Origin: Plasmodiophora brassicae
Taxonomy: Eukaryota > Endomyxa: Phytomyxea > Phytomyxea > Plasmodiophorida
DNA: 64,000 nt
Assembly (NCBI GenBank): GCA_036867785.1
Contig: CP145424.1
Span: 310,001-374,000 of the forward strand
Direction: 5' to 3'
Positions 1-11,032 of this stretch are shown here, piece after piece (within the stretch, counting starts at the first letter, position 1; every line of letters starts with the position of its first letter). Below the pieces are notes generated by a model that saw only the letters and a program-made list of their open reading frames with translations, ran no database searches and had not been told where the DNA came from. Position numbers and translations under genes: made by a program.

Positions 1-788
1 GTACGTTTCCGTTGCTCGTTTCGCCATCGACGGCTGACGATGGCCGCGGAACGCCATAGCTGATTACAAGGTCGCCTGAGACAAGGTCTGGACAGTGCCG
101 TGGCAGGTATGCACAAGAGAGCGATTCCGACACGATTTGGTCAGCCTCAGGCCGCGGGTCGGCTTGAATTTGATTGTTTGATTCTGGATGCCAGGCGTGG
201 ACGTTGCCGGTAGGCATCTCCATGATGCCGTTGACAGTGCACAATGTTGGCCAATTGCCAACGTCATGGTGGCTTGAGACAAGGAGGTTTGTGGAGTGCC
301 AGGGGAAGTATGTGGCCGAGTGGGACTCGTGCACGACTTGCGTTGCAGGTCGAGGGTCGGCTTGAATTTGATTGAGGATAATAGATTCTGGATGCGAGAC
401 GTGGACGTTGCCGACAGGCATCCCCACATCATCGTGGAGTGGCCAACAATCGGATACCGCTGCTAATGCCGCCTGGTACTGAGCGCTTCCGCCGACGAAC
501 TTGTCATCGGTGGCTGAATCGGCGTGTAGTAAGGTATGATCACCGAGGTCTATATGGACGGCCACATGTGGTCAGGTAGGAGGCAAACAATGAACATGTG
601 CAACTTCACTGACGGTGAAACAGGTCCGAGTTGACGTCTGGGGGAGACACGTCAGACTGGGTCCAGCTGACGTCTGATGCCGGAGCTAGCGCACCGGTAC
701 CTGGACCGAGATGCTGCGATATCACCGATGCCACTAACGTCAGCTGGCATGCGACCAGGACGACTGCAAGTGTTGCCCACGATGTCAT
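1..788 (-). CDS. Gene A: putative secreted repeat protein, partial (paralogue of gene B)
   Basis: Model complement(join(<1..549,614..788)). Exon 1 encodes a start Met and a hydrophobic stretch (TLAVVLVACQLTLVASVIS) that looks like a signal peptide. The intron (550-613, 64 nt) begins GTCAGT and ends CCATATAG; the same intron with the same flanking bases is present in gene B. Exon 2 stays open to the window edge. It contains two imperfect copies of a unit with cores GNVHVSHPES and GNVHAWHPES, each followed within a few residues by NQIQADPRP and then an ESxS motif. The last residues visible (YGVPRP..SNGNV) align with gene B (YGIRPP..SNGNM), so the Cys-rich C-terminal domain seen in gene B probably lies beyond the left edge. 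Conservation of frame and intron between the copies argues that it is a real gene. Function unknown. Confidence 0.62.
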
Positions 789-1441
789 TCCACACGCGCT
801 GGTTGCAGATGGCAATATATGATCCGGCGCAATTCTGAGTCCGTCGGACTGTCTCCGTGACATATTAGGGCGAGTGCCATAGAGCAAGGCCGGCTGAGAC
901 TACCGGACGCCATGCGGTGTGCTCGGGGGTAGAGCAATTCGACCTGCACCCGGACATGATCGTCGCCGGTAAAGGCATGCCCGGCGGGATGGTCCCGATC
1001 GGCGCCTGCGCCTTCAACAAGTACATGGCGATGCTCATACCGAGTGACGTGTGTGCCCGGGGTCGCTGAGGGTTCCCTGCGGATCGTCGTTCGCGCGATC
1101 GAGCCAACGGAGAGCACCATCTGAACAACGTCAAGGCTACGAATGGGACCGCCAGGTCGAGGAATAGGCGTGGCGGTGACGTGGAGGACGCCGCAGTCGA
1201 CGTTGGATCAAGAATCCGGCCGGTGCGCCCCTGGTCGCTTACCCTTGATACTGCACAGCACAACGCGACGTACGGGTGCCCGGTCACGGGCCAGGAGAGC
1301 GCTGGAACAGGACAGGGCCCGAGCGGCACGCCGGCCTGCAGCATGTCGACCGTGAACGCACGCGGGCGCACAGCAAGGCTCCCTCCCCAAACACAACACA
1401 CAGCGAACACACGTACGCCGTCACGACCAGGGTCGAACGGT
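789..1441. repeat. Spacer between genes A and C, homologous in inverted orientation to 20.37-20.80 kb
   Basis: No gene is supported here. The reverse complement of about 1040-1440 aligns at high but imperfect identity with about 20370-20800, including the stretch around the GGCGGTCCCATTCGT motif; a further partial copy of that motif lies near 21150. Long open frames across this stretch on both strands are GC-driven and are not conserved in frame between the copies. Confidence 0.6.
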
Positions 1442-2708
1442 TTAATGGCTGTGGAAGCAGTTGATGCATTGCGCCTTGAACGGGCTGCACTGGAAGTCGG
1501 TGCAATCGCAGGCGACGCAGGTGGCGGATGCTCCCTGCCCGGTCGGGGCCCGGCACCGCGCCGGATCGCCGTACCCGTCGTTCGCCGACGACCGTTCCCC
1601 GGCGTCCTTGGCCTTCGACGCCATCTGCGCTTTGCGCCTGGCGGCCTCCTCGGCAAGCAGCGGCGCCATCGACGCGGTGGGCGCCCGGCCGCGCATCGGA
1701 ACGCCTTTCGGCGGCGCCGGTGCCGACAACGTCGTCGACGGCGGGGGCCTGTCGACGACGTCACGTCGACCTGGCGCTGGCGGAGGCCTGACATCGAACG
1801 TCGTCCTTGGGCGCCGACGCGCTTGCACCGTCGGGCGATTGAAGGTCGCGCACGGCAACGATGACGGGCGCGTCGTCGTCGTCACGTCTGCGTCGAGCGG
1901 CGCCCAGGTCGCCGATTGCGACTTGGACCGCAGCAGGCCGCCCATCATGGTTCGCAGGCTGGACATGCGCCTGCCGCGATGACCTGGCGGCCTCGTGGCG
2001 GGCGCCCCATCGTCCATGGTCGGCGGCGACGCTTCGCGGTCAGCGGACGCGGGCGCCCCGTTCCACGATTGACGTGTCGCGGCCTCGTCTGGACCTGCCA
2101 CCGCCGCTTCGACCTGGGCCACGTCATCGACCGACTTGTCGCTGCCCGGCAACGTCGCCGTTCCATCAACGTCGACGTTGCCACACCGGTCGTTGTCGTC
2201 CGGTGTTAGGGCAGCGCCGCCCGATGCAACGCTCTCTGCCGCGCCGGTTGAAGGGCGGACGACGCCGTTCCGATCATCATCGTCCGCCGGGGAGCAAACG
2301 GCTTCGTCAATGGGAGGTGTTGGTGGCGCCGGCCCCTGCACTGGCTCACCAGGAGCTATCGACGGAGGGAGAACGTACACGTCCCGGTCGTCGTAGACCT
2401 GCGGTTGCACGATCGACGACGGGAGAGCGGATGCGTCGGCGACGGCGACGTTGTCGTGTCGGGTCGCCGTCAGTTCCGCGTGGACCTGCTCCCAGGCCTC
2501 CATTTCGAGACGGTGCAGGTCGGCGAGACGGCGTGCTCGTTCCTGGAGCCATTCGCGGCACGCATCAGGCAGCGGACGCGCCTGTACAGGGAAACGTTCA
2601 GCAACAGCAACGCACGCGGGCGAACTCGCAGTAGGACGGACACCTTACCCAGTCCGGGTGGAACCTGCCTGGCCGAGTAGTGGTCGACGACATCGCGTCT
2701 GCCAGCAT
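1442..2708 (-). CDS. Gene C: Pro/Thr/Ala-rich protein with Cys-rich C-terminus, unknown function
   Basis: Model complement(join(1442..2581,2649..2708)), 399 aa. Exon 1 gives 20 codons from the ATG at 2708. The intron is 67 nt, begins GTAAGG, and ends with a CTGAAC branch-like site and CCTGTACAG. Exon 2 opens with an amphipathic helix (core CREWLQERARRLADLHRLE), followed by a long low-complexity middle rich in Pro, Thr, Ala and Asp, a basic patch (GHRGRRMSSLRTMMGGLLR), a helical LLAEEAARRKAQMASKAKD segment, and a C-terminal cysteine cluster CVACDCTDFQCSPFKAQCINC. No known family recognised. Its 3' half has a frameshifted relic at about 20.0-20.37 kb. The cysteine spacing could bind zinc, but that is inference. 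Confidence 0.6.
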
Positions 2709-2914
2709 GGGGCTAAAAAGCGCGCGGGCGCTTGTCCAAATTTAGATTGACGCAGACAGACGAACAACAGCGGGGGCACGCCGCCGGCAGTGACTGCCCC
2801 CTCCCCGTGCTGGACGGTACGGTCGTTATATGACGGACACAGGAGGCAGGTACACTGCGGTTAAAGCGGTGCCGATCGCGTTCGTCGTCGTTGTCGTCGT
2901 AGGCGGGGGGCGAT

Positions 2915-3451
2915 ATGGGTCTGCTGTCCCTGCTGCGGAAGCTGAAGAAGACGAACAAGGAGGTGCGCATCCTGCTGCTGGGCCTGGACAACGCCGGCAA
3001 GACGTCGTGCCTGAAGCGCCTGGGCGATGAGGAGATCACGCACATCATGCCGACCCAGGGGTTCAACATCAAGTCGTTGTCGCAGGACGGGTTCAAGCTC
3101 AACGTCTGGGACATTGGCGGGCAGAAGACGATCCGCCCGTACTGGAAGAACTACTACGCGTCGACCGACGCCCTGATCTACGTCATCGACAGCGCCGACC
3201 GACGCCGGATCGAAGAGACCGGCGTCGAGCTGAACACGCTCCTGGAACAAGAGGAACTGGCCGGCATCCCGCTTCTCGTCCTGGCCAACAAACAGGACCT
3301 GATGAACGCTATGCCCGCGTTCGAGATCGCTGACGCCCTCATGTTGCACTCGTTACGCGACCGGCAATGGCAGATTCAGGGATGCTCAGCGAAGACGGGC
3401 GATGGCCTACAGGCCGGTGTCAGTTGGGTCCTCAGTAATATCAGACAGTAG
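2915..3451 (+). CDS. ARL3: ARF-like GTPase ARL3
   Basis: Single-exon 178-aa small GTPase. It starts [12 protein letters not shown], the ARL3-type amphipathic N-terminus with Gly2. P-loop GLDNAGKT at about residues 24-31, switch I PTQGFNIK, switch II WDIGGQ, NKQD (about 126-129) and SAK near residue 158 are all present. Alignment by eye with animal ARL3 runs end to end ([19 protein letters not shown]), closer than to ARL2 or ARF1. ARL3 works with UNC119/PDE6D-type carriers to release lipidated cargo, usually into cilia or flagella, so it hints at a flagellated life stage. Converges with the RecQ gene downstream. A short G-run lies just before the start codon. Confidence 0.93.
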   Translation: MGLLSLLRKLKKTNKEVRILLLGLDNAGKTSCLKRLGDEEITHIMPTQGFNIKSLSQDGFKLNVWDIGGQKTIRPYWKNYYASTDALIYVIDSADRRRIEETGVELNTLLEQEELAGIPLLVLANKQDLMNAMPAFEIADALMLHSLRDRQWQIQGCSAKTGDGLQAGVSWVLSNIRQ

Positions 3452-3533
3452 GCCCGCTTCGTCACCAACTGTTCACTACAATACGCCTCGTCTTGGACAT
3501 GGATCGCCGAAGCATACTGGAGGGGGACAGCGA

Positions 3534-6500
3534 TCACGTCTTGCCGGCTAGGAACTTGCTGATCAGAAGGTCGGACATGTCGTTGGGCAGCGGTTCGCCA
3601 ATGTTGGGCGATGCACGAAACGCGGCCTGGACGGCGTCGGTATCGGCGTACTTGTCGATGCCGGCAGCGGCCATGGCGTCCAGCGCGTCTTGCTCCAGGT
3701 CGGCCGTTATCCCGATGCCGACCTGGTCGAGGGATAATGGCAACCCGTTAATCAGCGCGAACTTGAGCGCTTCAATGACACGGTCCCTTCGGATGCCACG
3801 CGACCGGCAAACGGCTTGGACCGTCTGGCCGGCGGAAACCTCGTTGTAGATGCCTTTGTGATACGGCGTCAGCGTAGGTAGCGCGTGCTTCTTTGTTCGC
3901 CGGCGCTTAGCTTCAAACTCGTTACCTGTCGGGTGCTGCCGCCGTACTGACTGACCTTGCTGCTGGTCCACAGGGGCAGAAGCAACGATAGCTGGAGCCG
4001 GTGCTGGCTTCAATGAGCTCGGCGAATTTGTCGGCATTTGTGACGCCCCCGTTTGTAGGTTCTCCTCGTCATCAACAGTGGCCTGGCTCAGCAGCACACC
4101 CACGCCTGGGTCCGGATGCTCGTCCGGAACCGGTATAGGCGGCGTAAGCACTAATTGATCGTCGTCAAAGTCATCGCCAAGGATAGGAGAGCTTCCGGAT
4201 ATTATGGGACTCGTCGAAGGGACGTCCGCAGTAGTGGGCGGTGATTCCACCGGTTTCGCTGATTGCCTGGGGAGCTTGGAGTTAGGAGACACTGTTTCCG
4301 ACAGCATGAAACGCTACAACTGAATACCTTGCCTGCCATGTGGCAGTGACTGCATGCTTTGCGACGCCTTTCGCAATCAGCGATGCGGCTTCCACAGAGG
4401 TTGAGAACTGGCGCTCCAGGAATCCGAGTCCGCCCTGGTGCTGGGGGCGCGATGCGGCTTGCTCACCACCCTGTTTCAGGGCGGGTGATACACCTTTCAA
4501 CAATGGTTGCCGGACAGCTTACCTCCACAAGATCGACCTTGCTCTGGATAAGAGCCAACATGCTTGGCCCCATTTGATCAATGACCTTCGCAGGGAGACC
4601 AGGTATCTTCCGAAGCGAATCCATCGTCGACGGTCGGAATTTGGCGATTTTTCGCAGCGTGACTTCGTTGCAGATCTGGTAGGCGTACAGGCCAGTCCTG
4701 TCCGCATAGTCTTTCTGCGATGAAGGAATCAACCGGCTGGGTTTTCGGCATGACCCAACCGCGCTTTACCCGCAATTGCAGCAAACCCTTGTAGACGGCT
4801 TCTTCCAGATCATCGTCGAACGCTTCGTACTGGCTCATACAATCAAGCACCTTCCGGGTCCATCCGTTCGGGACTACAGCACAGAACGCACTATAAACTC
4901 TCCTGGGCAAGTACCACGAAACTACATGGCATACCGGGTTCTTGTTCTGGGGCGGCATCGGCTCCTGCTTGCTGCTGCACCTTTCATTAGTACACACCAT
5001 GCCCACTTACGTATAGCAACACATACTCTAGGGACCACGGCGGTCGGTGGCTGGACTGGTTTCGGCGCCCGACGAATCGATGACGGAAGAGACATTGATT
5101 TTGAGCGCGATCGAATGAGGTTCCTGTTCGCAACTGTACGAAGAGCAGGCATTGAGACTCGTTCTTCAGCTTGTAGACTGCCCGACACCGTCCAGTCGTC
5201 TAATTGAAATGACGGATTGCTAAGTAGTTTCAGTCCTATGGGATTGCCATTTAGATCTGATCAAATCGATAGGGGAAAACAGACAGGACCTACCTAGCGG
5301 CCCGAGACGATAAAGCGTGAACGTTTGTCGCTTGTACGGTTCAATAACCTTATGTGTCGCGCACATGACAAGAAACTCTTTGATCCATGATTCGGAATGC
5401 TCGCGCATGGTGCCAAAAGATTGCATCTGGGCAACAGGCATCGCGAACATCGACGCCTTGCTCTGTACTTCTTTACGGTTTGAGCCCTTCAAAATCATTG
5501 CTGGAACGCCTAGTCCGAACCTGTAGACACTGGTTAATGGATAACGCGACAGTGACCGAGGATTGTCTCTACCGTTCTCTAGTCTCGCGTAATGCTAAGG
5601 CGGCCCAACGGGCCTGTTTCGTAAAGTTTCGTTTTACGCTGGAGCTGTCAACGCCTTGGCAGCAGTTGTCACATTGGCCGCATGGCACCTATTGACGCTG
5701 GCGATTACTGTCTGCACAATACAGGTACCGCAATATTTCACAACTTTGGTCCAGCGATCTCCGAAATGCTCAAGAATAAGGGCTCTCCGGCACCTGTTTG
5801 ACGTTGCATATTCTTTCATTAAACGCATTGCCTACCTGCGTGTCAGGACCTCTTCTAGAACCAATCGACTGACAAACCTCAAGTGCTTGGTCCTGTACAC
5901 CATCGCCTGTGTACGAACGCATGTGAAATTGCTGGAAACCGAAATCTTGCTTGCTGTAGAACAGCAAACCTATTCATATGTGAGTGGAGCACGGGTGGAA
6001 CATTTTTGTCGACCTACAATGGGCAGGAAGACCATCACGCCCCGCCCGACCAGCTTGCTGGTACATTTCTGAGACGACATTGAGTACATCAGTCGCAACA
6101 AGCCAGGCACCGTGAACCTTCAATCGATTTCGGCATGCCGTAAGACACAACGGTCCGGATATCAGCTCGGTCTATGCCCATTCCAAAAGCAATAGTGGCA
6201 CAGACAACCTGGCCATCATCCATGAGAAAGAAGGACACATCCAACAGCAATTCAGTCAGCGGATGGACCTTTATCTCGTCGTTCGCAAACGCGCGATGGA
6301 CTTCGTCGCGTTTGCTGGGGGTCATTCCAGCATGGTAAGCCCCAGCAGTTAGACCCAGCGATTGTACGTGCGTGCACATATCCTAAAGACAAGCGTTTGA
6401 ATGCAAAACGTTGATCGTTTAACGTGAAGGCGGAAGGGAACTACCACTGTGTCCTGCTGCCGAAGGCAATATATAATGCTGGAGCCATGCTGGAGCAACG

Positions 6501-7450
6501 CGCGTGGTATGTCAAAAGCCAGCGACGTCTTCATTGAGACCGAGTAGAACAAGTTGGGCCGATCAAACGACGTCTTCAGTATGAACGGATTCCGCAGAAG
6601 CAATGAAGCAATGATATCGTCCTGAACGCTCGGCGTTGCAGTAGCTGTCGTAGAACCTAAATCAGAAGTATCATCGATCAGAAACATTCGACGCCTACCG
6701 GTCAGAGCCATGATGGGCACTCGGGGGAAACGCTGCCTTAAAACAGCAAGGTCGCGATACGCGGGACGAAACTGGGGGCCCCATGCTACGGACAACTCAG
6801 AGGAAGAACAAATGTGCCACTCTGAGGACTGACTTGATATGCAGTGGGATTCGTCAATGGCAAAACACGTAATTTTCAGTTGCTCCTCGATAAATGCCAG
6901 ACTGTCGAGCCACTGGACGACCTTCTCCGGGCTCCTATCGAACAATACTGTCACCCAGTGAACGGGACAAGCCCACGGAGCCAGGATCATACAGGAATAT
7001 TATTTGGTATTCTCCACGTCGGGCGGCCTCCCAAACACGCTGGTCTCGCTGGGTGCTGTTCAGGAAGCAAGATGAAATCCCGCGCTGATCCAGAGCCATC
7101 GACTGGTCCTTCATCAGGGCGATCAATGGACTGATGACGACCGTCGGCCGATTGGTCAACAACGACGGTAACTGGTAGCCTGGCAAGGGAATCGTCAAAC
7201 AAATGTGCAGGGTATTCCCACCCCGCGTATGTGCAGTTACAGAGAGATTTGCCTTTGCCGGTCGCCATCAGGACGAAACAGTCGCGCCCGGCAATGCAGG
7301 CCTCGATGACCTCCTTCTGTCCCTCGCGGAACGTGCTGAATCCGAAATACCGCTGCCGTCGAGTCAATACGCATGATCAGGCGCACGCCGCCGCCCGGCC
7401 CCAACCTGCAGCGCTGCCACGGCGGGATCATGATCATCGCCCCCGTCCAT
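3534..7450 (-). CDS. RecQ (WRN-like) DNA helicase with RQC/HRDC and C-terminal HTH domain, multi-exon
   Basis: At least ten short introns. Exon 1 is 7406-7450 ([15 protein letters not shown]), joined at 7352 to [12 protein letters not shown]. Motif I reads GKGKSLCYQLP across an intron (donor 7240). Then [14 protein letters not shown] across an intron, the DEAH-type box [33 protein letters not shown] across an intron, [39 protein letters not shown], and [11 protein letters not shown] zinc-binding segment ([12 protein letters not shown]) follows, then a probable RQC region (about 5.2-5.5 kb), an HRDC domain ([19 protein letters not shown], about 4.5-4.7 kb) and a C-terminal HTH_40-like segment with [19 protein letters not shown]. 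Start and stop are confident; some middle junctions (4.9-5.6 kb) are approximate. Base composition looks less GC-rich than in neighbouring genes. Role: unwinding of replication and recombination intermediates. Confidence 0.85.
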
Positions 7451-7835
7451 AATCAAAATGGGAGCCAACGGCAACTCAGGGCTCGGGGTGAGGAGGCTCG
7501 CAAAAAGCAAGGAACCCCGTGAGTGCCACACTGCCACTGCCACTGCCACTGCCGCGGCCCAAACATCGCCGGGACGATTCAAGTTTCGATCAACATGCTA
7601 TGCGTGGCACCCGCTGCGATTCACCCCAGACCAACAGCGTTCTACAGGTCGTCGTGATGTCCTGTCCCGCATCACCGTCGTCACGTCTGCTGAATATGCC
7701 TGCCGCGACTGATGGGCGCGGCGACGAGCGCGCTAACGCGTGCAGGAGCGGGGCTAACATGCAAACTATCTGACCTGGATCGAAAGCAAGGAAAACCGCT
7801 GTATTAGCATGAAATGACCACCCGAAGCGGTATGT
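7451..7835. other. Intergenic region with ACTGCC hexamer repeat
   Basis: Lies between the RecQ start and the 3' end of the first SnoaL-like gene. Holds about four tandem ACTGCC units near 7530-7554, in the 5' flank of RecQ. The part after about 7750 is homologous to the 3' flank of the second SnoaL-like gene (about 10960-11032). No gene supported. Confidence 0.5.
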
Positions 7836-8231
7836 TCAGTGCGAGGTACCCCAGAACGAGTCCTCTTGTTTCTGGTCGCTGGAGAAGAGGCGGACCTCGA
7901 CAATCTTGCCGTCTTCGACACGAAGGAGGTCCACGCCCGGCTGCTTGAGCTTGATGCCATTGGCCTCACCCGCAAACTCCAGCGTGACGGCCACAAAGTC
8001 GCCATTGGCCATGTAGTGATCGGCACGAGTGATGGAGAACGTCCCCTTGGAGACCTCCATCATCTTGCCCAGCATCGGCCCAACAGCGGTCATGCCACAG
8101 TGGACGCCCGAGAACTGGTTGTTGCCCGGCTGATGCCAAATGACGTTGGGCGAAATGATACGTCCCAGCATCGCTTGATCGCCGGTTTGCACCGCTTTGA
8201 TGTAGGCCTTCGCGATCTCGATGGTCGCCAT
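7836..8231 (-). CDS. SnoaL/NTF2-like small protein, copy 1
   Basis: 131 aa. I chose the ATG at 8231 (MATIEIAKAYIKAVQ) because the second copy starts at the same point and because upstream in-frame residues are not conserved. The sequence has the layout of the SnoaL-like/NTF2 fold: N-terminal helix AKAYIKAVQTGD, then VIWHQPGNNQFSGVHCG, a strand-rich second half (FVAVTLEFAGEANGIKL, VDLLRVEDGKIVEVRLF) and a C-terminal tail. Members of this superfamily are small cone-shaped enzymes or binding proteins with no fixed substrate, so no reaction can be assigned. About 94% identical to the copy at 11033-11428. Intronless, no signal peptide. Confidence 0.8.
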   Translation of the reverse strand: MATIEIAKAYIKAVQTGDQAMLGRIISPNVIWHQPGNNQFSGVHCGMTAVGPMLGKMMEVSKGTFSITRADHYMANGDFVAVTLEFAGEANGIKLKQPGVDLLRVEDGKIVEVRLFSSDQKQEDSFWGTSH

Positions 8232-8769
8232 GGCGTTCTTGCCAGTCGTTGTCGTGCTGATCTGCGTCTCGTCAACACGAAAGCTAGCTGTTTGAACTAT
8301 GACTGGTACAGGCCGACAGGTCACAGGTCAGGGCGCCTCGACAGCTCCCATCCTGTCACAGGTAGAGCTGCGTTGGGGCTTGTCGAGTGCTCCTTGGTGC
8401 TGGCTCCGCATATTATAGTCTGTGCCTGCCTGGCCTCGAGTCTGAACCACCTGGGACTAATTGCAGAAGATAGTCTCTACGACCGGGCCAGACTGCATGC
8501 AGACATCGCGAGCGTCTTGCCCGCGACAACTATAAGGTACGTCGGGTCGACACATCGACAAGCACTGTCTGTGCCTTTGCTGCTGTTGACTGGGTTCACC
8601 CGGAACATGCTGGCATTATCCATAATCCAAATGGTGCCAACGGCAACAGAGGGCAGGAAACGCCGACCTGTCATGCGGCCGATACCGAGCGCCTGCGCCA
8701 ATCGATCAGGAACGTCATGCTCCCGTCGAACCCCTGCCGCATTCAATATTGCACCCAGGTAAGGGGCCG

Positions 8770-9095
8770 TTGTGCTCGTTCGTCAGCGCGCTGGTCGTAC
8801 AGCTGATCGAGTCGTGTGCACTGCGGCCAGACCTCAAGACGGAGGCGTCGCTGCACAGGCACGTGGTGAAGACCGTGCCGGACCAGGCGCACCTGTACGT
8901 GCCCCGTGCAGCGGACGCGGCAGCCGGTCCACTGGGACCTGGACCATGGCCTGCGCCTCTACCCGATGCCGACCATGCTAGTCCATGGACGACGACGCGG
9001 CCGCCTACGAGTCCACGTACTCGGACTGCTACGTGTTCAACCCGGTCTGCTGGGCCTATGCCGGCCTGCAGGCTAGCGAATCATGATTCGCCGGC
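8770..9095 (+). pseudogene. Relic of DNA polymerase epsilon subunit 2 C-terminus
   Basis: Three adjacent pieces in different frames resemble the C-terminal end of the B subunit of DNA polymerase epsilon. They are a helix ending HRHVVKTVPDQAHL, then VHWDLDHGLRLYPMPTMLV, then DDDAAAYESTYSDCYVFNP; the POLE2 family has an equivalent HxVKTxxxQxHL, VxWxxDxxLRxYPxPDLLV and CxxINP order. No GT-AG intron joins the pieces and no upstream domains are present, so I read this as a decayed fragment. The recognition rests on memory of the family alignment. Confidence 0.5.
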
Positions 9096-9340
9096 TAAGT
9101 GCTCATCACTACGGCCCGGGCGCCCCAGGTCGACCGCATTCGTCTCCACAGTCACGATCTGGTAGTCGGGGTGCCAAATTCGGGGACTCTCCACGTTGAT
9201 GTAACACCCGTGAGGCAATGCCCAGCACTGGAGCACTTTGCGAATGATGACTGACGCAGTTAACCGAGCGCACTACACACTCCGCGCGCGGGCAGTGACC
9301 GGAGCGTCCGTCGTCCGTGGCAGAGCGAATTGGTTTCCAC

Positions 9341-10159
9341 ATGGCAATCGTGATCAGTTCGAGGCGTGTGGCGGCCCCGATCCGCGCTGACGTGGTTGAA
9401 GTTCAGTCTCAGGTTGTGGGGCTCTTACAGACGGCTCTTAATGGGCCCGAAATGATTCCTTTGCTGGTTCATCAAGTCGAATCGTTCGCACGTGCGCTGA
9501 AATTCCCCGTGTACCCGGATTCCGCCTACGCCGCGGTCGTTGCAGATACGTCATGGCGGACTGACGTTCCGAACACCGTTAACTGGGCGCGACTATCCGG
9601 CAAGTTCCTCGACAGAGGGATGGTCACAGATTTGCTTGATGCTGTCAAGGCCGGTGTGGGCGTCACATCCGAACATCTGGATGCATTACGCGTCTTCATG
9701 ATGTTGAAAGGGTTAAATGAGGTCGGCCACGCTTTGACATCGTACTGCCTGCGCATCCTGCGTGCTGTATACGGCAATCGAAGAAATATCCCGAAGCGCA
9801 ATACGCCCATCAAAGTCGGCACAATGCGAAGAGGGAAGAAGCTGACCGGGGACGCCGGGAATAACCTGGAGGAGTTGCTCAGCGGTGGAATGCGCTTCAC
9901 GTACGAGCTCTTCCAGCCCCTCGATGATGTTATTAACCGCATCACACTGGTCGATGCTCGAGGCCGGCACGGCTATTATGTACCGCAGGAATTTATCAAT
10001 GACATGCTTACATGCCCCGAGGAGTTCTATTCCATCAGCACAGCCTATTTGTCGGACCACACGAATTTGGAAGCAATTCCTGCCCAGACTTTTGCTGCAG
10101 CAGTCGTCAAGAACGCTCACGGATCGTATGAACGCCAGTCGCCAACAGTGAACTATTGA
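9341..10159 (+). CDS. Hypothetical protein, orphan, single exon
   Basis: 272 aa from the first in-frame ATG (9341). No domain recognised. The N-terminus (MAIVISSRRVAAPIRADVVEV) is not a signal peptide. The middle carries RAVYGNRRNIPKRNTPIKVG and a basic MRRGKKLTG stretch; the C-terminal third is acidic and aromatic (YELFQPLDDVINRITLVDA, HGYYVPQEFINDMLT). A soluble mixed alpha/beta protein is likely. It lies between the POLE2 relic and unannotated DNA, inside the interval bounded by the two SnoaL-like copies, so it may be part of a transposed or duplicated segment. Base composition looks less GC-rich than most genes here. Confidence 0.5.
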   Translation: MAIVISSRRVAAPIRADVVEVQSQVVGLLQTALNGPEMIPLLVHQVESFARALKFPVYPDSAYAAVVADTSWRTDVPNTVNWARLSGKFLDRGMVTDLLDAVKAGVGVTSEHLDALRVFMMLKGLNEVGHALTSYCLRILRAVYGNRRNIPKRNTPIKVGTMRRGKKLTGDAGNNLEELLSGGMRFTYELFQPLDDVINRITLVDARGRHGYYVPQEFINDMLTCPEEFYSISTAYLSDHTNLEAIPAQTFAAAVVKNAHGSYERQSPTVNY

Positions 10160-11032
10160 GCAACTGCTACCGCAAATCATTCCTCATTGCGTCTGGCTGG
10201 TCAACATTGCGGCGTCGCCTTTCCAACTGCGTTTGCCGATATCCGACTTTGGGGCCGGGCATTGTCCTTCTTCTCGGGGTGCCCTGCGCCCATTATCGCC
10301 TATGTCCACGCTGTCGACATGGGAGACATCGTCTCGCCCAGCGCATATGGCACTTCGGCCTGGCAGTCATCGCGTTGCCTTTGACGCCGGGCTCTATAAG
10401 GTACGGTTATCGCGCTCCAGCACCGGTGCCAGTTCATCTCATTGGTTTGCGTGTGGCTAGGAACCGTTTCGTGTAACAGTCGCTATGGCAAAAGCACTCG
10501 AACCGTTTCAACACTGCGCTGACGCAGCATGTTGTTCCGTTTCATCAGACATTGGTTGCGTTTCGTCTGATATTTTGTTTGTCTCGTACAGGGGTTCAGG
10601 CCACCGACGTTTGCTGTTATTCAGCATCTGTACTACCGAGGTAGTACATAGATCTGCGACTGGCCGATCGTCACATTGCCAACTCGTCGTCATCAATACA
10701 CTCCCGCAGTACCTGTTGGTGTATGTCCTCGTTGTGAAGCTTCCTGCGCTGTTCAAAACGGTTACAATACTTCTTGTACCGTTTCAGAAATTTCGTTATC
10801 TCCCTCGAAGTTCTTTGACTTCATCGTCGTGCTGTCCCGCGCTATCGTCGTCGCATCTATGCTGTATATGCAGGCGGCAGAGCCAGCTCAGCACGCCGTG
10901 TGAGCGGCGGCCTACGGTACGGCCGCCGGGGCTGGCATTCAAACGACGTCCTGGCCCGTTTACGAAAATCTGACCAGGGGCGAAAGCAAAGAGGACCATT
11001 GTATTTACCATGAGGAGGCTGCACGAATATAC
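10160..11032. other. Non-coding interval
   Basis: No ORF with family support or conserved frame. A TATA-like GCTCTATAAGGTACG occurs near 10391; a similar ACTATAAGGTACG occurs near 8531. The last ~75 bp match the 3' flank of the first SnoaL-like gene. Confidence 0.4.

Noticed and set aside
865-1794. 309-aa minus-strand ORF overlapping gene C
   Set aside because: Overlaps the better-supported gene C exon in another frame, starts in Arg-rich low complexity, and is not conserved in frame in the inverted copy at 20 kb.
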